Assembly (NCBI GenBank): GCA_003427395.1 | Contig: BFEA01000921.1 | Span: forward strand, 285,416-342,266 | Length of the DNA: 56,851 nt | Origin: Chara braunii | Taxonomy: Eukaryota > Streptophyta > Charophyceae > Charales > Characeae | Direction of reading: 5' to 3' | In this document: positions 10,241 to 20,939 of the stretch, piece by piece | Layout of the letters: each line of letters starts with the position of its first letter | How positions within the stretch are numbered: the stretch's first letter is position 1 | The notes under the pieces: model-generated | What the model saw: only the letters and a program-made list of their open reading frames with translations | Database searches by the model: none | What the model was told of the DNA's origin: nothing | Program-made: the position numbers and the translations under genes

Positions 10241-11004
10241 GTCCGCTATCGGATAAGATTCAAGCCATCCAAGAGTGGTCGGAGCCTCGGAACGTCACAG
10301 ATGTCCGTTCGTTCCTTGGCCTTGCTGGCTACTACCAGCGTTTTATCAAAGGCTACTCGAAGATCGTGGCCCACGTGACCAAGCTTCAATGCGAGGATCG
10401 ACCGTTTGACTTCGGAGAGAAGGCGAGGGAATCACTTTTGGCTCTCAAATCCGCGCTATTATCTGCGGAGGTCTTGCGCATATACGACCCGTTTTTGCCT
10501 ACGCGCGTCACTACAGAAGCGTCCGGCTATGGCATTGGTGCCGTCCTCGAGCAAGATGATGGTGTGGACTGGCACCCGGTCGAGTATTTCAGCAAGAAAG
10601 TGCCTATTGACGATGCACGCAAGAATGAGCTCCTCGCCTTCGTCCACACGCTCAAGCGATAGCGGCTCTTCCTCCTTGGTCGAAGCCAATTTTGATGGGT
10701 AACGAACAACAATCCGCTGGTCTTCTATAAGACCCAAGACACCGTCAACAGCACCATCGCTCGATGGATGACTTTCATCGACCGGTTCGACTTTTTTCCC
10801 GATCACATTCCCGGGAAGTCGAACCGTTTTGCGGATGTTCTTTCACGGCGTCCGGATCATTGTACCGCGGTCTACTCAACCTTCGAGATCGACGATGACC
10901 TGCGGAACAGCTTCATCCGTGGCTACCAAGCCAACCCCGAGTTTCGCGACAAGTACGCGAATTGCTCCTCTCCTAATCCGGCGCCTTCTCACTACCAGAT
11001 CTAA
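10241..11004 (+). pseudogene. Chromovirus RT C-terminus / RNase H
   Basis: Starts directly after the foldback with [12 protein letters not shown], the conserved RT connection region, then [12 protein letters not shown]. The RNase H core reads [15 protein letters not shown], where the usual first catalytic Asp (DAS) appears as Glu. It is followed by [12 protein letters not shown] at 10660-10662 interrupts it. The rest of RNase H continues at 10768-11004 (STIARWMTFIDRFDF, DVLSRRPD) and ends at an in-frame TAA. Confidence 0.8.
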
Positions 11005-11013
11005 GAGGGGTAC

Positions 11014-11500
11014 TTGCTTGTCCACACACGGGGGAAGGACCTTTGCGTACCGAGTGATCCTCACTTGTCTACACGGCTTCTTGGCAAGTTCCACGATGCT
11101 CCCGCCATCGGACACTTTGGAGTCAATCGCACGATTGGCCGACTTCGCGAGCGATTTTGGTGGCCCGGCCTTCTTGGCGACGTCACTCGCTATTGCGAGT
11201 CATGCGAGGTTTGCCGGCGCTGCAAAATCCGCAACCATCGTCCGTGCGGCGAGTTACAACCATTACCGGTGCCGCTGAGGCGAAGGGAAGCGATTGCCAT
11301 GGACATTACCAGCCCGTTCCCCAAGCACAAGACCGGAATGGATGGGATTCTCACGGTGGTCGACCGACTCACCAAGTTCGCCATGTTTTTGCCTTGTCGC
11401 TATCATGCCAAGGCATCGGAATCGGCCGAGGTTCTTTACGCTGGTTGGATTCAAACCAAGGGTTATCCCAAGGAGATCGTCTGCGACCGTGAGACTTAGT
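11014..11500 (+). pseudogene. Chromovirus integrase, HHCC and catalytic core
   Basis: Same frame as the preceding segment. The HHCC zinc finger is visible (HDAPAIGHFG then CESCEVCRRCK), then the DDE core with the first Asp in AMDITSPFP and the second in IVCDRET. A TAG at 11497-11499 replaces the expected Gln after RET (CAG to TAG). The region carrying the third catalytic Glu is scrambled by frameshifts at 11500-11660. Confidence 0.85.
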
Positions 11501-11661
11501 TCATGTCCAATTTTTGGTTGGCGTGCATCAAGCGATGAGAATCATCTCTCAAGCCCAATTCAACTCGCCACCCTCAGACTAATGGCCAAACCGAGAGAGG
11601 GCGCACCAGACCGCACAGGTTCTCCTTTGCACTCTCATCCGTCCTAACCAAAAGGACTGGG

Positions 11662-12449
11662 TTGAGCAGCTACCAGATGTCGAGTTGGCCTACAACTCAT
11701 CCATCCACCCGATTATCGGGATATCTACTTTCGAGTTCGAGCACGGCTCGCCGGTCACTTCACCATTGGACATTATCACTCCACGAACGGCCGAGAGCGA
11801 CGACCATCTTCTTTTCTTGCGTCGGATGCAAGAGCTTCTTGTCAAGGCACGCGACCAGTTGGCTAAGACGCAGCAGCGCATGAGCCAGCAGGCCAATCGT
11901 CAGCGTCTTCCTTGCCCATTCCACGCCCGCGACCTTGTTTGGGTTTCCACAGCGGAATTCAACATTGAACAAAACATCTCTCGAGAGCTCCTCCCAAAAT
12001 GGATGGGGCCTTGGCCGATCCTAGCATCCGTTGGAGACGCACCCGAGGGACCTTCCTTCACGATTCAGGTGCCCGCCCACTTGTTAGTCTACCCAGTCTT
12101 TCATTGCTCCAAATTGGCTCTTTACACGCCTGCGGAGCATGACGATTTTCCCAGGAGACGTTCGCAAGACCCACCCTCCATGGATGGTTTTCAGGAGGTC
12201 GGCGACATCATCTCCCAGCGACGCTACGACAACAGGCCAACCGAGTATTTAGTGCATTTTGCATACTGCACACACCGAGCTGACCGTTGGTTGACTCGTG
12301 CGGAACTTCAAGCAACAGCTCCAGACGTTCTCGCACGCTACGAATGCAAGATGCAAGGCAAGCTGGTTTCTTCGGCTCCACGCCGTGCCCGCGTCCAGGT
12401 TCCACCTTCAGATCGTCGGCTTCGCCCTCGCCCCGACTTGACTTCATAA
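11662..12449 (+). pseudogene. Chromovirus integrase C-terminus with chromodomain
   Basis: Carries the integrase C-terminal signature AYNSSIHPIIGISTFEF, then GDLVWV-like FHARDLVWVS, then the PVFHCSKL block. It ends with a chromodomain: EVGDIISQRRYDNRPTEYLV, then HFAYCTHRADRWLTRAEL. Chromodomains at this position define chromoviruses and direct integration to heterochromatin marks. The ORF is open from 11685 and ends just before the purine tract of the 3' LTR. Confidence 0.85.
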
Positions 12450-12459
12450 GGAGGGGGGG
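12449..12459 (+). promoter_or_regulatory. Polypurine tract
   Basis: AGGAGGGGGGG immediately upstream of the TGTTACATG start of the 3' LTR: the plus-strand primer site expected in LTR retrotransposons. Confidence 0.8.
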
Positions 12460-12969
12460 TGTTACATGCTGCGCCTGCACATGAGGGCCATTTTCCAGGC
12501 CCTGCCTCCCTCAGGCTGAAAGCCTGAAATTCAGGTTTAAAGCCTGAAAACCAGGGCCTACAGGCCCCGTGACTGTTCAACCCGAAAGCCTGAAAACAGC
12601 GGCCTACAGTCCCTGTGTCGTTTCAGACTAAAAATGGCAATAGCCTTTTTAGCCTGAAACGAAGGGCCATTTTCGGTCGTTCATCAGAACGACCGACCCT
12701 CAAACTCAGGCACCGAACCAGGGTTTCGAGAACAGGCTATTCTTAGCGCTTGCTTAAGCGCACGCTTAAAGACCCCCGCGCCGCGCTCAAACGCGCTCAA
12801 AGCGTTTTAAGGCACGCACGAGCGTCAAAACATCAGCGCACGAGCGCCATGGGGTTGCGCATAGGCAGGGGATGTCGTGGGGGGTGTTGGGCATAAAAAA
12901 AAAGTTCGGTGGTTGGGGGTGATTTTGGGGGGGGTGGGGGGTTGGGGGTGGTGGGGGAGGTGGTGACTC

Positions 12970-13084
12970 TCTCTCTCTCTCTATGTGTGTGTGTGGGTGT
13001 GTGTGTGTGTGTGTGTGTCTATGTGTGTGTGTGTGTGCGTGTATGTGTGTGTGCCCGTGTGTGTGTGTGTGTGTGTGTGTGTGG
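12970..13084 (+). repeat. (TC)n/(TG)n microsatellite
   Basis: TC run followed by about 100 bp of imperfect (TG)n inside the LTR. Frames across it giving Val-Cys repeats are artefacts. Confidence 0.95.
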
Positions 13085-13124
13085 GCAGGCCCGGGCTGGG
13101 CGGGATCTGTGAGTGTCTTTTTTT

Positions 13125-13440
13125 CTCGTTTTTATGTTTTTCGTTTTTTTAACATATACGAACTTTGAAAAAATACAAACAAAAATATGGGGTCGTAGAT
13201 CTCCAAAATATCTACAAGACTGTATTTTTTTATAATTTTTTTTGTTAATTTCTTGCCTGCAAAACAATCTCTGTGAAAAAAAAGAAAAACCCACCCTTTT
13301 TATGTTTTTTTTTCTTTTTTTTTTTTCGTTTATGTTTTTGAGTTTTTAAAACTACAGAAAAACTTCAAAAAATAAAACTAAAAATACAAGGTTGTAGATC
13401 TCAAAAAGATCTACAACCCTATATTTTTTGTTTTTTTCTT
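13125..13440 (+). repeat. Two diverged ~200-bp units, each with a GTAGATCT hairpin
   Basis: The second unit contains a perfect 11-bp hairpin, GTTGTAGATCT with AGATCTACAAC (about 13391-13418). The first has the decayed equivalent near 13193-13223. Both sit in T-rich sequence with the same flanking words (GTAGATCTC, CTGTATTTTTT/CCTATATTTTTT). Confidence 0.65.
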
Positions 13441-14214
13441 TGCTTATTTTTTTTCCAGGAAAAAAAATACTCCCGCGCCCGCTCAAACCCCGCGCAAGCG
13501 CTTTTGAGCGCGGGATTGAGCGGAGCTCAAAAATTTGAGCTCCGACCCCTCGCTCAATCAGCACGCGGTTTCACAGGGTACCTATAGTCTCCAGCGCTGG
13601 GCGCCATAGCTAGTATAGCACTAGAGAGAGAGAGATTGGGTGGAGGTCTTGGGTACCTACCTGCAGCGCCGTTGCTCCAGCTTCGTCTTCGAGGTACCTG
13701 CAGCACAGCGCCAACTTCACACGTTAGTACCTGGCTCGTAATAGAGAGAGAGAGAGAGAGAGAGTTCTTCTTCTTCCTCTTCTCAGTCCACCATTTCCCT
13801 CTCACCCTCTCATCACCGGACTTCACTGGATCAGCAGACTATGAGAGAAGAGAGAGAGAGCTTGGTGACATTGGATCCAGACTCGACTTTTGGCTTCAGA
13901 CATGGCAACGAGGGATTATTTTCTCCTCTTCGTCTGTGTATGTCTGAACCTGGCGCTTTCTTCCTGCGTACAATGCCAGGCTCCTTCACACTTTGTGATG
14001 GACACGATGTATATTTGGTCTGCGTTCAAACATTGATTGGACTAGTCATTAGCATTCTAGCATTCTGCTTCGCTATCTGATACTATGTGAATGAGGTCAG
14101 TCCCGATGAGGTCAGGATTTGTGTCTAAGTCTTCCCTACGCTATTCAACACCATTTTGTATCTATTAGAATGCACATTGCTTGTTGAGATTCTACTTGCA
14201 CTGGGCATGTAACA

Positions 14215-14974
14215 GTGTGGGTCTCATATTCATAAAATCAACCAAAACACATATGCTATATCCAAAACGTACAAAATGACGTAAATATCAGAAAGGAAGA
14301 AGCAAAGGCTCCCACGCGGCGGCACAACTTTGTTTTGAAAACGCCTTAGAGGTGGAAGTTCCAAATTCATTGGTCAATCAGCAGGATCACCATAGTTTGA
14401 TCGAAGAGGAGCCTCAAAGACTTCAAGCGAAGCAACTTTTGCTTCCTCTCAGTGCTGCGCAAATGGCATGGCAAGCGCCGTAGCGTAAGTTGGGAGGAAA
14501 GTTAAAGATTCTCGTTTCTCACACGAGATTTTTTTTTTTTTTTTAAACAAAACCAAAGCTCCATCTATTGGTGGGGAGCAACACCTGCTGGAAACCGGGT
14601 CCAGCGCCCCATAGATACAACCATATCCTAAAAAAATGGCACGAACTGGGAACCGGGCCACACGAGATACAGCAACCTGTTTTTTTTTTTTTTTTTTTTC
14701 GTTTCCAACATGACACGCACAAAGGATAAACATTTTTTTTTTTTTTCTGCTTTTCTGTTTTTTTTTTTTCTCGTGAGAACTCGTGATATTGTTCACTGGT
14801 CGTTCCTTGTCGTTTTCAAAACGAACGACCTCCGCACCTCTGCCGAGGCTCTACCTAGCGTCTACCAACCCTGCTCAGGCCTTCCATGAATTCAGGAAGA
14901 GCAACAAGTTTGGCTGGGCCGAGATTAGAACTTGTGAAAACACCATAAAAACACCATAATATCGGTTGAAAATA
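14215..14974. other. Intergenic, poly(T)-rich
   Basis: No gene recognised. Contains several T runs (14527-14542, 14681-14699, 14732-14746, 14757-14769) and one member of the dispersed repeat also seen at 27350-27420. Confidence 0.6.
14553..14640 (-). repeat. Dispersed SINE-like repeat, copy 1
   Basis: The sequence GCTCCATCTATTGGTGGGGA, then AGCAACACCTGCTGGAAACC, then GGGTCCAGCG matches 27350-27410 at roughly 85-90% by eye. In both copies a poly(T) tract lies upstream on the plus strand, so a minus-strand retroposon with a 3' poly(A) tail is plausible. Confidence 0.5.
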
Positions 14975-15431
14975 GGGGCTCGTTCGACACTCCTTGGGCC
15001 GTCCTCGGGGCCGAAGGAAGTTTCCTTGGGGGGTTTCAAGGAAATTCCCGCCATCGTTCCACCTATCCTCGAGGACGTCGCCCTAGGACATTTCGTGCGA
15101 ACGATGTCAGACAAGAAAAAAGAAAAGGAAAAAAAAATCAAATGTGTTTGAGGCCTTCAGCCAATAGGGTGCCGCCACGATCCAGATTCTTTGTTGTAAC
15201 GTCTCTCTACCCATGTGGCCGCTCCTCTCCGTGAAACGCAAATTCCTTTTGCCCAAGGAACCTCGTGAGGTCCCTTGGGCAAAAGGAAGAAATGGTTGGG
15301 GAATCCTCGAAGCCCAAGGAATTTCCTTCAAAGTGTTTTCACTTTTTTTTTTCCGACTGCATCCTCGAGGATGGGTGGAACGAACAATTCCTCGGGGATT
15401 TTACGCGCCCAAGGAGTGTCGAACAAGCCCC
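14975..15431. mobile_element. 457-bp TIR element (MITE), family member 1
   Basis: The ends GGGGCTCGTTCGACACTCC and GGAGTGTCGAACAAGCCCC form about 24-bp inverted repeats (through CTTGGG/CCCAAG) with one mismatch. Flanks carry the 3-bp direct repeat ATA (14972-14974, 15432-15434). The interior has sub-terminal CCTCGAGG/CCTCGGGG words and a 42-bp palindrome at 15245-15286. There is no coding potential. The 3-bp duplication is compatible with PIF/Harbinger but not proof of it. It shares ends with the larger element at 17284-18890. Confidence 0.75.
15245..15286. repeat. 42-bp palindrome inside the MITE
   Basis: CCTTTTGCCCAAGG, then ACCTC-GT-GAGGT, then CCTTGGGCAAAAGG: a near-perfect hairpin with a single A/C mismatch. 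Confidence 0.85.
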
Positions 15432-16610
15432 ATAAACCCTAACCCTAATCTTATGCAAACTTCGCATTGATTCAACCGTTAATTCCCAAAGTTTTTTGGC
15501 TAAGATCAAGTGTAGTATTGTTCTGATCAGTCTGATCCGTGGTCCATCGGCCCACACAAGGGGGGAAAAAAAGGAGCGAGTTGAAGTCACACCCAAAGTA
15601 AAGAATAGGCAACTTTATCAGTTCCCGAAATGGACCAAAAAAGGGGACCCTAAATCTGCCAAGCGCCACTGCGGGTAATGAATGGCACAGTTTGAGACCC
15701 CTGCTAAACTTGCACATTTTTAAACTCATGCCATGAAGCCAGCACCGCTTTGTCTTTTCTTGCCAAATATTTCAAACTAAAAGTGTGTCACAGGACTCAC
15801 AGCCACAATTTCCCCTAAAAAGAATAATGAGGGCGTACGGGTTCCGGCCTCTGTGCTGGATCTGCTACTAGAATATGGAACGAAAAGGAGGTCGATGTTT
15901 TGACTCATTGACACGGAGGGGAACAATCACAAGAGAGAGTGCCTGCATGTAGCACATTTCGGGTGGCAGATGCGGGTGCCTGATTATGAATTATAGTTGA
16001 TAATAATGAAAAGCAAGACCGTTTTTCTCCACACAAGAATGGTTCTGCAAGACTTTAGGGCACCTTGTAAAAAAACAAAAAAAAAAGGGGTAACTAGGGC
16101 GCAGTCCCGAAAGCAGTTTGTAAATGCATTTCGAACTGCCTTTTTGGAGTCCAGTACCGTCACAAGTTTCAACTGCGGTCGAAACACTTCACACGCATAA
16201 AAGTCGCAAGGCCGAGTTTGCAACTGCAGTCCAGTCCGGCATGTGGCCTCTTTTTTTTTCTTTGGCCTCCTCTTTTTTTTTTTTTTAATCTCGGTCGTGG
16301 CCGAGGCATTGCGTGAAAATGAGACAAGGAACTACTAGAAAAGCCTAATTGGCCTAAGGATGAAATTTTGGAAATTGAGATACCGGGGCCATTACCCGGC
16401 TTTGGCTTGGAAAAATTGGAGCTACTTCAGACATGTCTACGACAATCTTTATGATTAAGCAAAATTCAAAAACGACTCAGAAACCCCCCCATCAATCCAC
16501 TATACCTCACTCCAGCAAGACTGACTGCAGCGGAGCCACCATCTATGTTGCTGCTATGCCATACTCATAACCCACCATCTTCTCCCACTCACCTTATTCT
16601 CTTTTCGAGG
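15432..16610. other. Intergenic, no gene recognised
   Basis: Only short frames without recognisable domains. A short CCCTAACCCTAA run follows the MITE at 15439-15451 but is far too short to be telomeric. Confidence 0.6.
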
Positions 16611-17035
16611 TACCTAAGAACTCTTACTATCGTTCCAGAAGCATGAGAATAGGCCACAGAGGTCCTACGATGGTTCTAAAAGCCTCGAAATCCCACACAA
16701 ACCCTTCCAACGTTCTCCAAAACTGTCGTACTCCCTGCCGATCTCTTCTAGGTCTCACACCCCCACTTTCTTCTGGGTTACAGGGCAGCGCGACTCACCC
16801 CATCTCCGACCAGCGTCGTCTCGACAGCAACCCTTGGTTGTCCCGTGGAAAGCCCACCCCAAGGCATCCCCAGATCTCTCTACCAGACCTCACGCTCCTG
16901 CATCGCAGGTTACAGGGCAACACCCCAGCACCGGTCAGCGTCGTTCTGGCATCGAACAACAGCAGATCACTGAGTACAACAGCATTGAAGCCACCCAAGA
17001 CGAGTTAGTAGGGATCCCAGAGTCCTAAAAAACAT
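16611..17035 (-). repeat. Dispersed repeat family, inverted copy with internal duplication
   Basis: The reverse complement matches the units at 29339-29830 and 29900-30330 (shared words: CAGAACGACG, GGTGCTGGGGTGTTGCCCT, GCAGGAGCGTGAGG, TAGAGAGATCTGGGG). Within this copy, the block around GGTTACAGGGCA...GTCAGCGTCGT occurs twice (near 16778 and 16909), an internal duplication of about 130 bp. Confidence 0.65.
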
Positions 17036-17283
17036 TCCTAGGACCACTAAGCACCCAACTCTTTTTAGGACATTCGACAAACTTTGGAAAAATATAAGGG
17101 CGGGGGGGCAAGACTAAATCTGCCTACTATCCTAGATTCCCCCTTCCAACAGATGGGGCGTTGGTCCTGGCGGTTCTCCCATCAAGTCATCTATTTCGTA
17201 AAGACAGATATTTTTTTTTTGCATGAAATTGAATTCCACCCCGTCATGTTTCAAGCAGTGATTGCGAGTTTTTGGGCTGTAAA
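17036..17283. other. Intergenic spacer
   Basis: No feature recognised apart from a T run at 17211-17220. Confidence 0.5.
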
Positions 17284-18890
17284 GGGCCTCGTTCGACACT
17301 CCTCGGGCGAGAAAAATCCCCGAGGAAATCATCGTTCCACTTATCCCCGGGGAAGAAAATGAAAAAAAAAAGTGAAAACATTTCCTCGGGGTTTCCTCGG
17401 GGATTCCTCGGGCTACAGCCATTTCGACGCGTTCCCCAAGGGACCTCCCGAGGTCCTTAGGAAGTCGGGCATCCGGAAGAATCGGGGCGTCGACGGCAGC
17501 TCTCTCGACGACAATTTTCGACGCGGCTGGTCCATTGCTGTTCCTGGCGGCCCGTGGACGGACATCTCCAGTTGGCAATGGTCGGCGTCATGGAATACTC
17601 CGCCAATGGTCCCCTTTGGCGGCCTGCCGTCCTCCGCGACGTCGAAAAGAGGCTGCCTTGCGTCGCTGTCCCTCGGCAGTAGCGGGAAAGCGCCCAACGG
17701 TCGGCAAATTCGAATACTTCAGCCCGCCCCCGCTCTCCCGATTGCGCAGTGTCTTCCGCAACGGAATACGTTACCCTGCTTTTGTCGGTAGCTGCGATCG
17801 GCCGTTTGTGCCACTGACCCTCGCCGTTTCCTGGACGTCCACGGTTGTCTTCTACCTGTTGGCGTCGTCCACGTGCTTTTCATGGCCGACGACTTTCGGA
17901 GGCTTCCACTGCTTGTCCTTGAAGTAGTCCGCCGTTGCGTCGTCACATTGCCGAAGATCCTCCCACGTCCCGCCTGTCCGTCGCTTCATCCACCACCTGG
18001 GCATCGCTCTAGGGAATGCTCCACACCCCATGGCGTAGCACACCTGCAGCACGACGTCGCAAATGGCACCACTGTCCTCCCCCTCCGCATTCGTGGACTG
18101 CAGCGTCCTCTTCCGCTGTGCGCGAATGGCCGCTCTCATCCTCCCCTCACCCCTCTGCAATTGACACTAGAAGAGGATGGCGTTCACGGCCGCTGCCACC
18201 ACCGTCCTCTCCGCCTTGTTCAGTGTGTCACGTTCCGGCCCCCCGTTCATGGCCATCGCCGAAACTCGTACTGTCGACGTGGGCGTTGCCAAGTGCAGAA
18301 GAGTCCACGTGTGGCGGGCCGCACAACAGCGCTGCTGCGAGTGACGACCTGAGTGCACAACGTACACGGCGACGATCAAGCTTGCCTGCGAAGACGACAA
18401 CGACGGCGATCGTGTGACGACGTGTCTGCTGCTTCGGACGCGTAGTACACGTACGTTTGGCGTGCCCACCGAAACGCAGCTGCCACCCCGTACCGAAATG
18501 CTTCCGCCGAGGAACGTTGCTGCCGTCAACCGCAAGGGACGCCCACAGTACTGGACGGTTGCTTGCGGAAATCCGAATTTTGAATTTCGAACCCGGGACT
18601 GCGCACCTTTTTCGTGCCATTTTTTTTTTCCGCCGCCAACTTTCAATTTTGCGACGGCCGCCTGAGCTGGACCAACGACGTCGGCACGGAGACACCTTGA
18701 TGGACCAACCGCCCCTCCCCCCCCCGCGTCCGCTCGTCGATACATGAAACTGGCCGCGGAAGGCCACGAGGAATCGTCCTCGGGGAACAATTCCGAGGAT
18801 GAGTGGAACGACAGCGCGAATTTCCTCGGGCGACGATGGGATAATTTCCTCGGGCCCCGAGGACGGCCCGAGGAGTGTCCAACGAGCCCC
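17284..18890 (-). mobile_element. 1.6-kb TIR element, family member 2, with transposase-like remnant
   Basis: The left end GGGCCTCGTTCGACACTCC and right end GGAGTGTCCAACGAGCCCC are inverted copies of each other and of the ends of 14975-15431. It shares sub-terminal CCTCGGG/CCCCGAGG words with that MITE. The minus strand carries degenerate coding sequence (17852-18160). The right end abuts the N gap, so the target duplication cannot be checked. Probably the coding relative of the smaller MITE. Confidence 0.6.
17852..18160 (-). pseudogene. Possible PIF/Harbinger-type transposase fragment
   Basis: A 102-residue minus-strand frame whose best part, PRWWMKRRTGGTWEDLR followed by DDATADYFKDK, resembles the N-terminal R-x-W-x-K-R...W-x-x-L...F region of Harbinger-type DDE transposases. 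The sequence breaks down immediately after this into other frames, and I do not see the catalytic DDE. Its position inside a TIR element with 3-bp-duplication relatives supports the guess. It could also be an unrelated basic ORF. Confidence 0.35.
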
Positions 18891-18891
18891 A

Positions 18892-19556
18892 NNNNNNNNN
18901 NNNNNNNNNNNNNNNNNNNNNNNNNNNNNNNNNNNNNNNNNNNNNNNNNNNNNNNNNNNNNNNNNNNNNNNNNNNNNNNNNNNNNNNNNNNNNNNNNNNN
19001 NNNNNNNNNNNNNNNNNNNNNNNNNNNNNNNNNNNNNNNNNNNNNNNNNNNNNNNNNNNNNNNNNNNNNNNNNNNNNNNNNNNNNNNNNNNNNNNNNNNN
19101 NNNNNNNNNNNNNNNNNNNNNNNNNNNNNNNNNNNNNNNNNNNNNNNNNNNNNNNNNNNNNNNNNNNNNNNNNNNNNNNNNNNNNNNNNNNNNNNNNNNN
19201 NNNNNNNNNNNNNNNNNNNNNNNNNNNNNNNNNNNNNNNNNNNNNNNNNNNNNNNNNNNNNNNNNNNNNNNNNNNNNNNNNNNNNNNNNNNNNNNNNNNN
19301 NNNNNNNNNNNNNNNNNNNNNNNNNNNNNNNNNNNNNNNNNNNNNNNNNNNNNNNNNNNNNNNNNNNNNNNNNNNNNNNNNNNNNNNNNNNNNNNNNNNN
19401 NNNNNNNNNNNNNNNNNNNNNNNNNNNNNNNNNNNNNNNNNNNNNNNNNNNNNNNNNNNNNNNNNNNNNNNNNNNNNNNNNNNNNNNNNNNNNNNNNNNN
19501 NNNNNNNNNNNNNNNNNNNNNNNNNNNNNNNNNNNNNNNNNNNNNNNNNNNNNNNN
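18892..19556. other. Assembly gap (665 N)
   Basis: Run of N. Frames reported across it are meaningless. Confidence 1.
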
Positions 19557-19569
19557 ATATGGCGGCGCA

Positions 19570-19712
19570 TCTTTCCATGTTCTTGCAGAAGATTCATTCT
19601 CACTTCGCACTTTTCGAGAGTAGTGCAGCGAGGCCCATTCTCTCTCTCTCTCTCTCTGACCCTCTACGAGAATGAATCTTCCTCTTTGTCGGGGAAGATT
19701 CATTCTCATAGG
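19570..19712. repeat. Repeated GAAGATTCATTCTC motif, direct and inverted
   Basis: GAAGATTCATTCTCA occurs near 19588 and 19696, and its reverse complement GAGAATGAATCTTC near 19669, separated by a (TC)n run. Possibly the end of an element whose other part is in the N gap. Confidence 0.6.
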
Positions 19713-19799
19713 GCACGTCTGATTTCGTTTCTTTTTTTTTTTTCCTTCTGCTGAACGTTGAATGTGTCATTTTTGTTTTTTTTTTTGTTTTTTTTGTTT

Positions 19800-20765
19800 C
19801 TGTGATGTGCTACCGGTTGTCCGACGCTCGGCCATAAAGTCCGAGGCTCGGGAATTATCGGGCTACCGGTAGTCCGAGCTTCGGACTTGATAGCTGAGCG
19901 AGGTACTGGTGGTTTAAGCCAGGCCCGCCAAGGTAGTGGCCTTTTGAGTGGATGGATATTATTGCTCAGCTACCTGTACTGTTGTGAACTTGCTCTAAGA
20001 CACTTAAACCACCAGTATTTCGCGCCGCTATAGATGCGGAGCCTGAAAAAGGGCCGCGCGCAGTTTCGCGCCGACCCGCCAGAGCAACAAGGAAAATTGT
20101 TTTGGCTGGCGGCGCCAGCCTTTGAGGGCCGGTACCCGGAGCCTCAGGAAGTTGTGGGGCATTAACGACAACCCCCCATGGCCGATGTATGGGCCAAGTA
20201 CTGGTGTCTCGGAGGAAAAAAAAAAAAAGTAGAAACTACTGGTATCTCGCCCACTGGTACCTCTGGCCCAGGTAAACTTGAGAATCGAAATTGGGCCAAT
20301 CACAGATTGCAGGAGGTGAACTGTTACAGTGCTATGGGGGTCAGAAATGGCTGTGGAGCCAGCCAAAAAAGAAAAGAAGAAGTGTGCTGCTGGCGGTTCA
20401 GTGAAGCTTGGCAGGCAGTGCAATTCCACCATGAACAGCCATTTTGTTAAACCACCAGTACCTTTCCCAAACGTCGGTCGCGGCCCCGCGGGCACTGTGA
20501 GCGGGCCCAAAAATCAAGACTGGCTGCCAATTCGATTTATCGGCGGCCGCCAGCGCATTACCCGGCGTGTCTCTGAAAAAATAACTGGGAAAGGTACTGC
20601 TGGTTCAAGACTCAAAATTGTCATTTTATATTTTTTGAACTAAATTGAAAAAGACTTACTTGGCCCAAAAAAGGTCCAAATTTTTAGCTCCTGAGGGTCT
20701 GGCGTTCTTAAAAGTCCGGGGGCCAAGTCCCACATGCACCGTTGAACTAGCTCAACGCAACCGTG
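19800..20765. repeat. Complex repeat with GGTACTGGTGGTTTAA hairpins, copy A
   Basis: Contains GTACTGGTGGTTTAAG (19902) and its complement CTTAAACCACCAGTA (19999), then GCCTGAAAAAGGGCCGCGCGC (20041). Further right, AAACCACCAGTACC (20449), GGTACTGCTGGTT (20594), and TTGAAAAAGACTTACTTGGCC through AAGTCCCACATGCACCGTTG (20645-20745). The same modules recur at 22300-22640, partly direct and partly inverted. Confidence 0.6.
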
Positions 20766-20939
20766 TGACACGGTTTTTGCAACTTAAAAACTTGAAACAA
20801 AGGCAAAAAAGGAGAATCAAATGCTGCTGAAAACTTTTCTTCCCCTATTTTCCAAAAAGCAATGAATAACCAAATGCTACTGAATTTTTTGTCCGTATTC
20901 TCTAAGAAGTAAAATGGAAAATACAACAATCCTCAGTGA

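Larger units (their letters stand above)
6141..14214 (+). mobile_element. Ty3/gypsy chromovirus, decayed, 3' LTR present
   Basis: Contains gag (6403-7921), protease, RT, RNase H, integrase and chromodomain in the gypsy order, then a purine tract and a 1.75-kb LTR with perfect inverted ends. No matching 5' LTR is visible upstream; the PLE ends at 6128 and the sequence before 327 does not match the 3' LTR. The element is therefore 5'-truncated, or its 5' LTR lies outside the window or is too diverged to see. Decay is heavy: gag has two frameshifts, pol has a 29-bp duplication, several in-frame stops and a 521-bp insertion. Confidence 0.85.
12460..14214 (+). repeat. 3' LTR of the chromovirus
   Basis: Begins TGTTACATG right after the purine tract and ends CATGTAACA, a perfect 9-bp inverted end pair with canonical TG...CA. 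Length is 1755 bp. It contains repeated GCCTGAAA motifs (12515-12660), a (TG)n tract, a tandem hairpin duplication (13125-13440), GA microsatellites and no credible gene. No second copy is in the window to confirm it by alignment. Confidence 0.75.

Noticed and set aside
12909-13168. Val-Cys repeat ORF
   Set aside because: (TG)n microsatellite within the LTR.
15428-15451. Telomere-like CCCTAACCCTAA
   Set aside because: Only about two units, next to a MITE; chance or a relic at best.
18560-18640. tRNA or SINE B box (GGGTTCGAAATTC on the minus strand near 18590)
   Set aside because: No A box at the right distance and no cloverleaf could be drawn.
18167-19754. Long ORFs crossing the N gap
   Set aside because: Most of their length is N; frames either side are unrelated.
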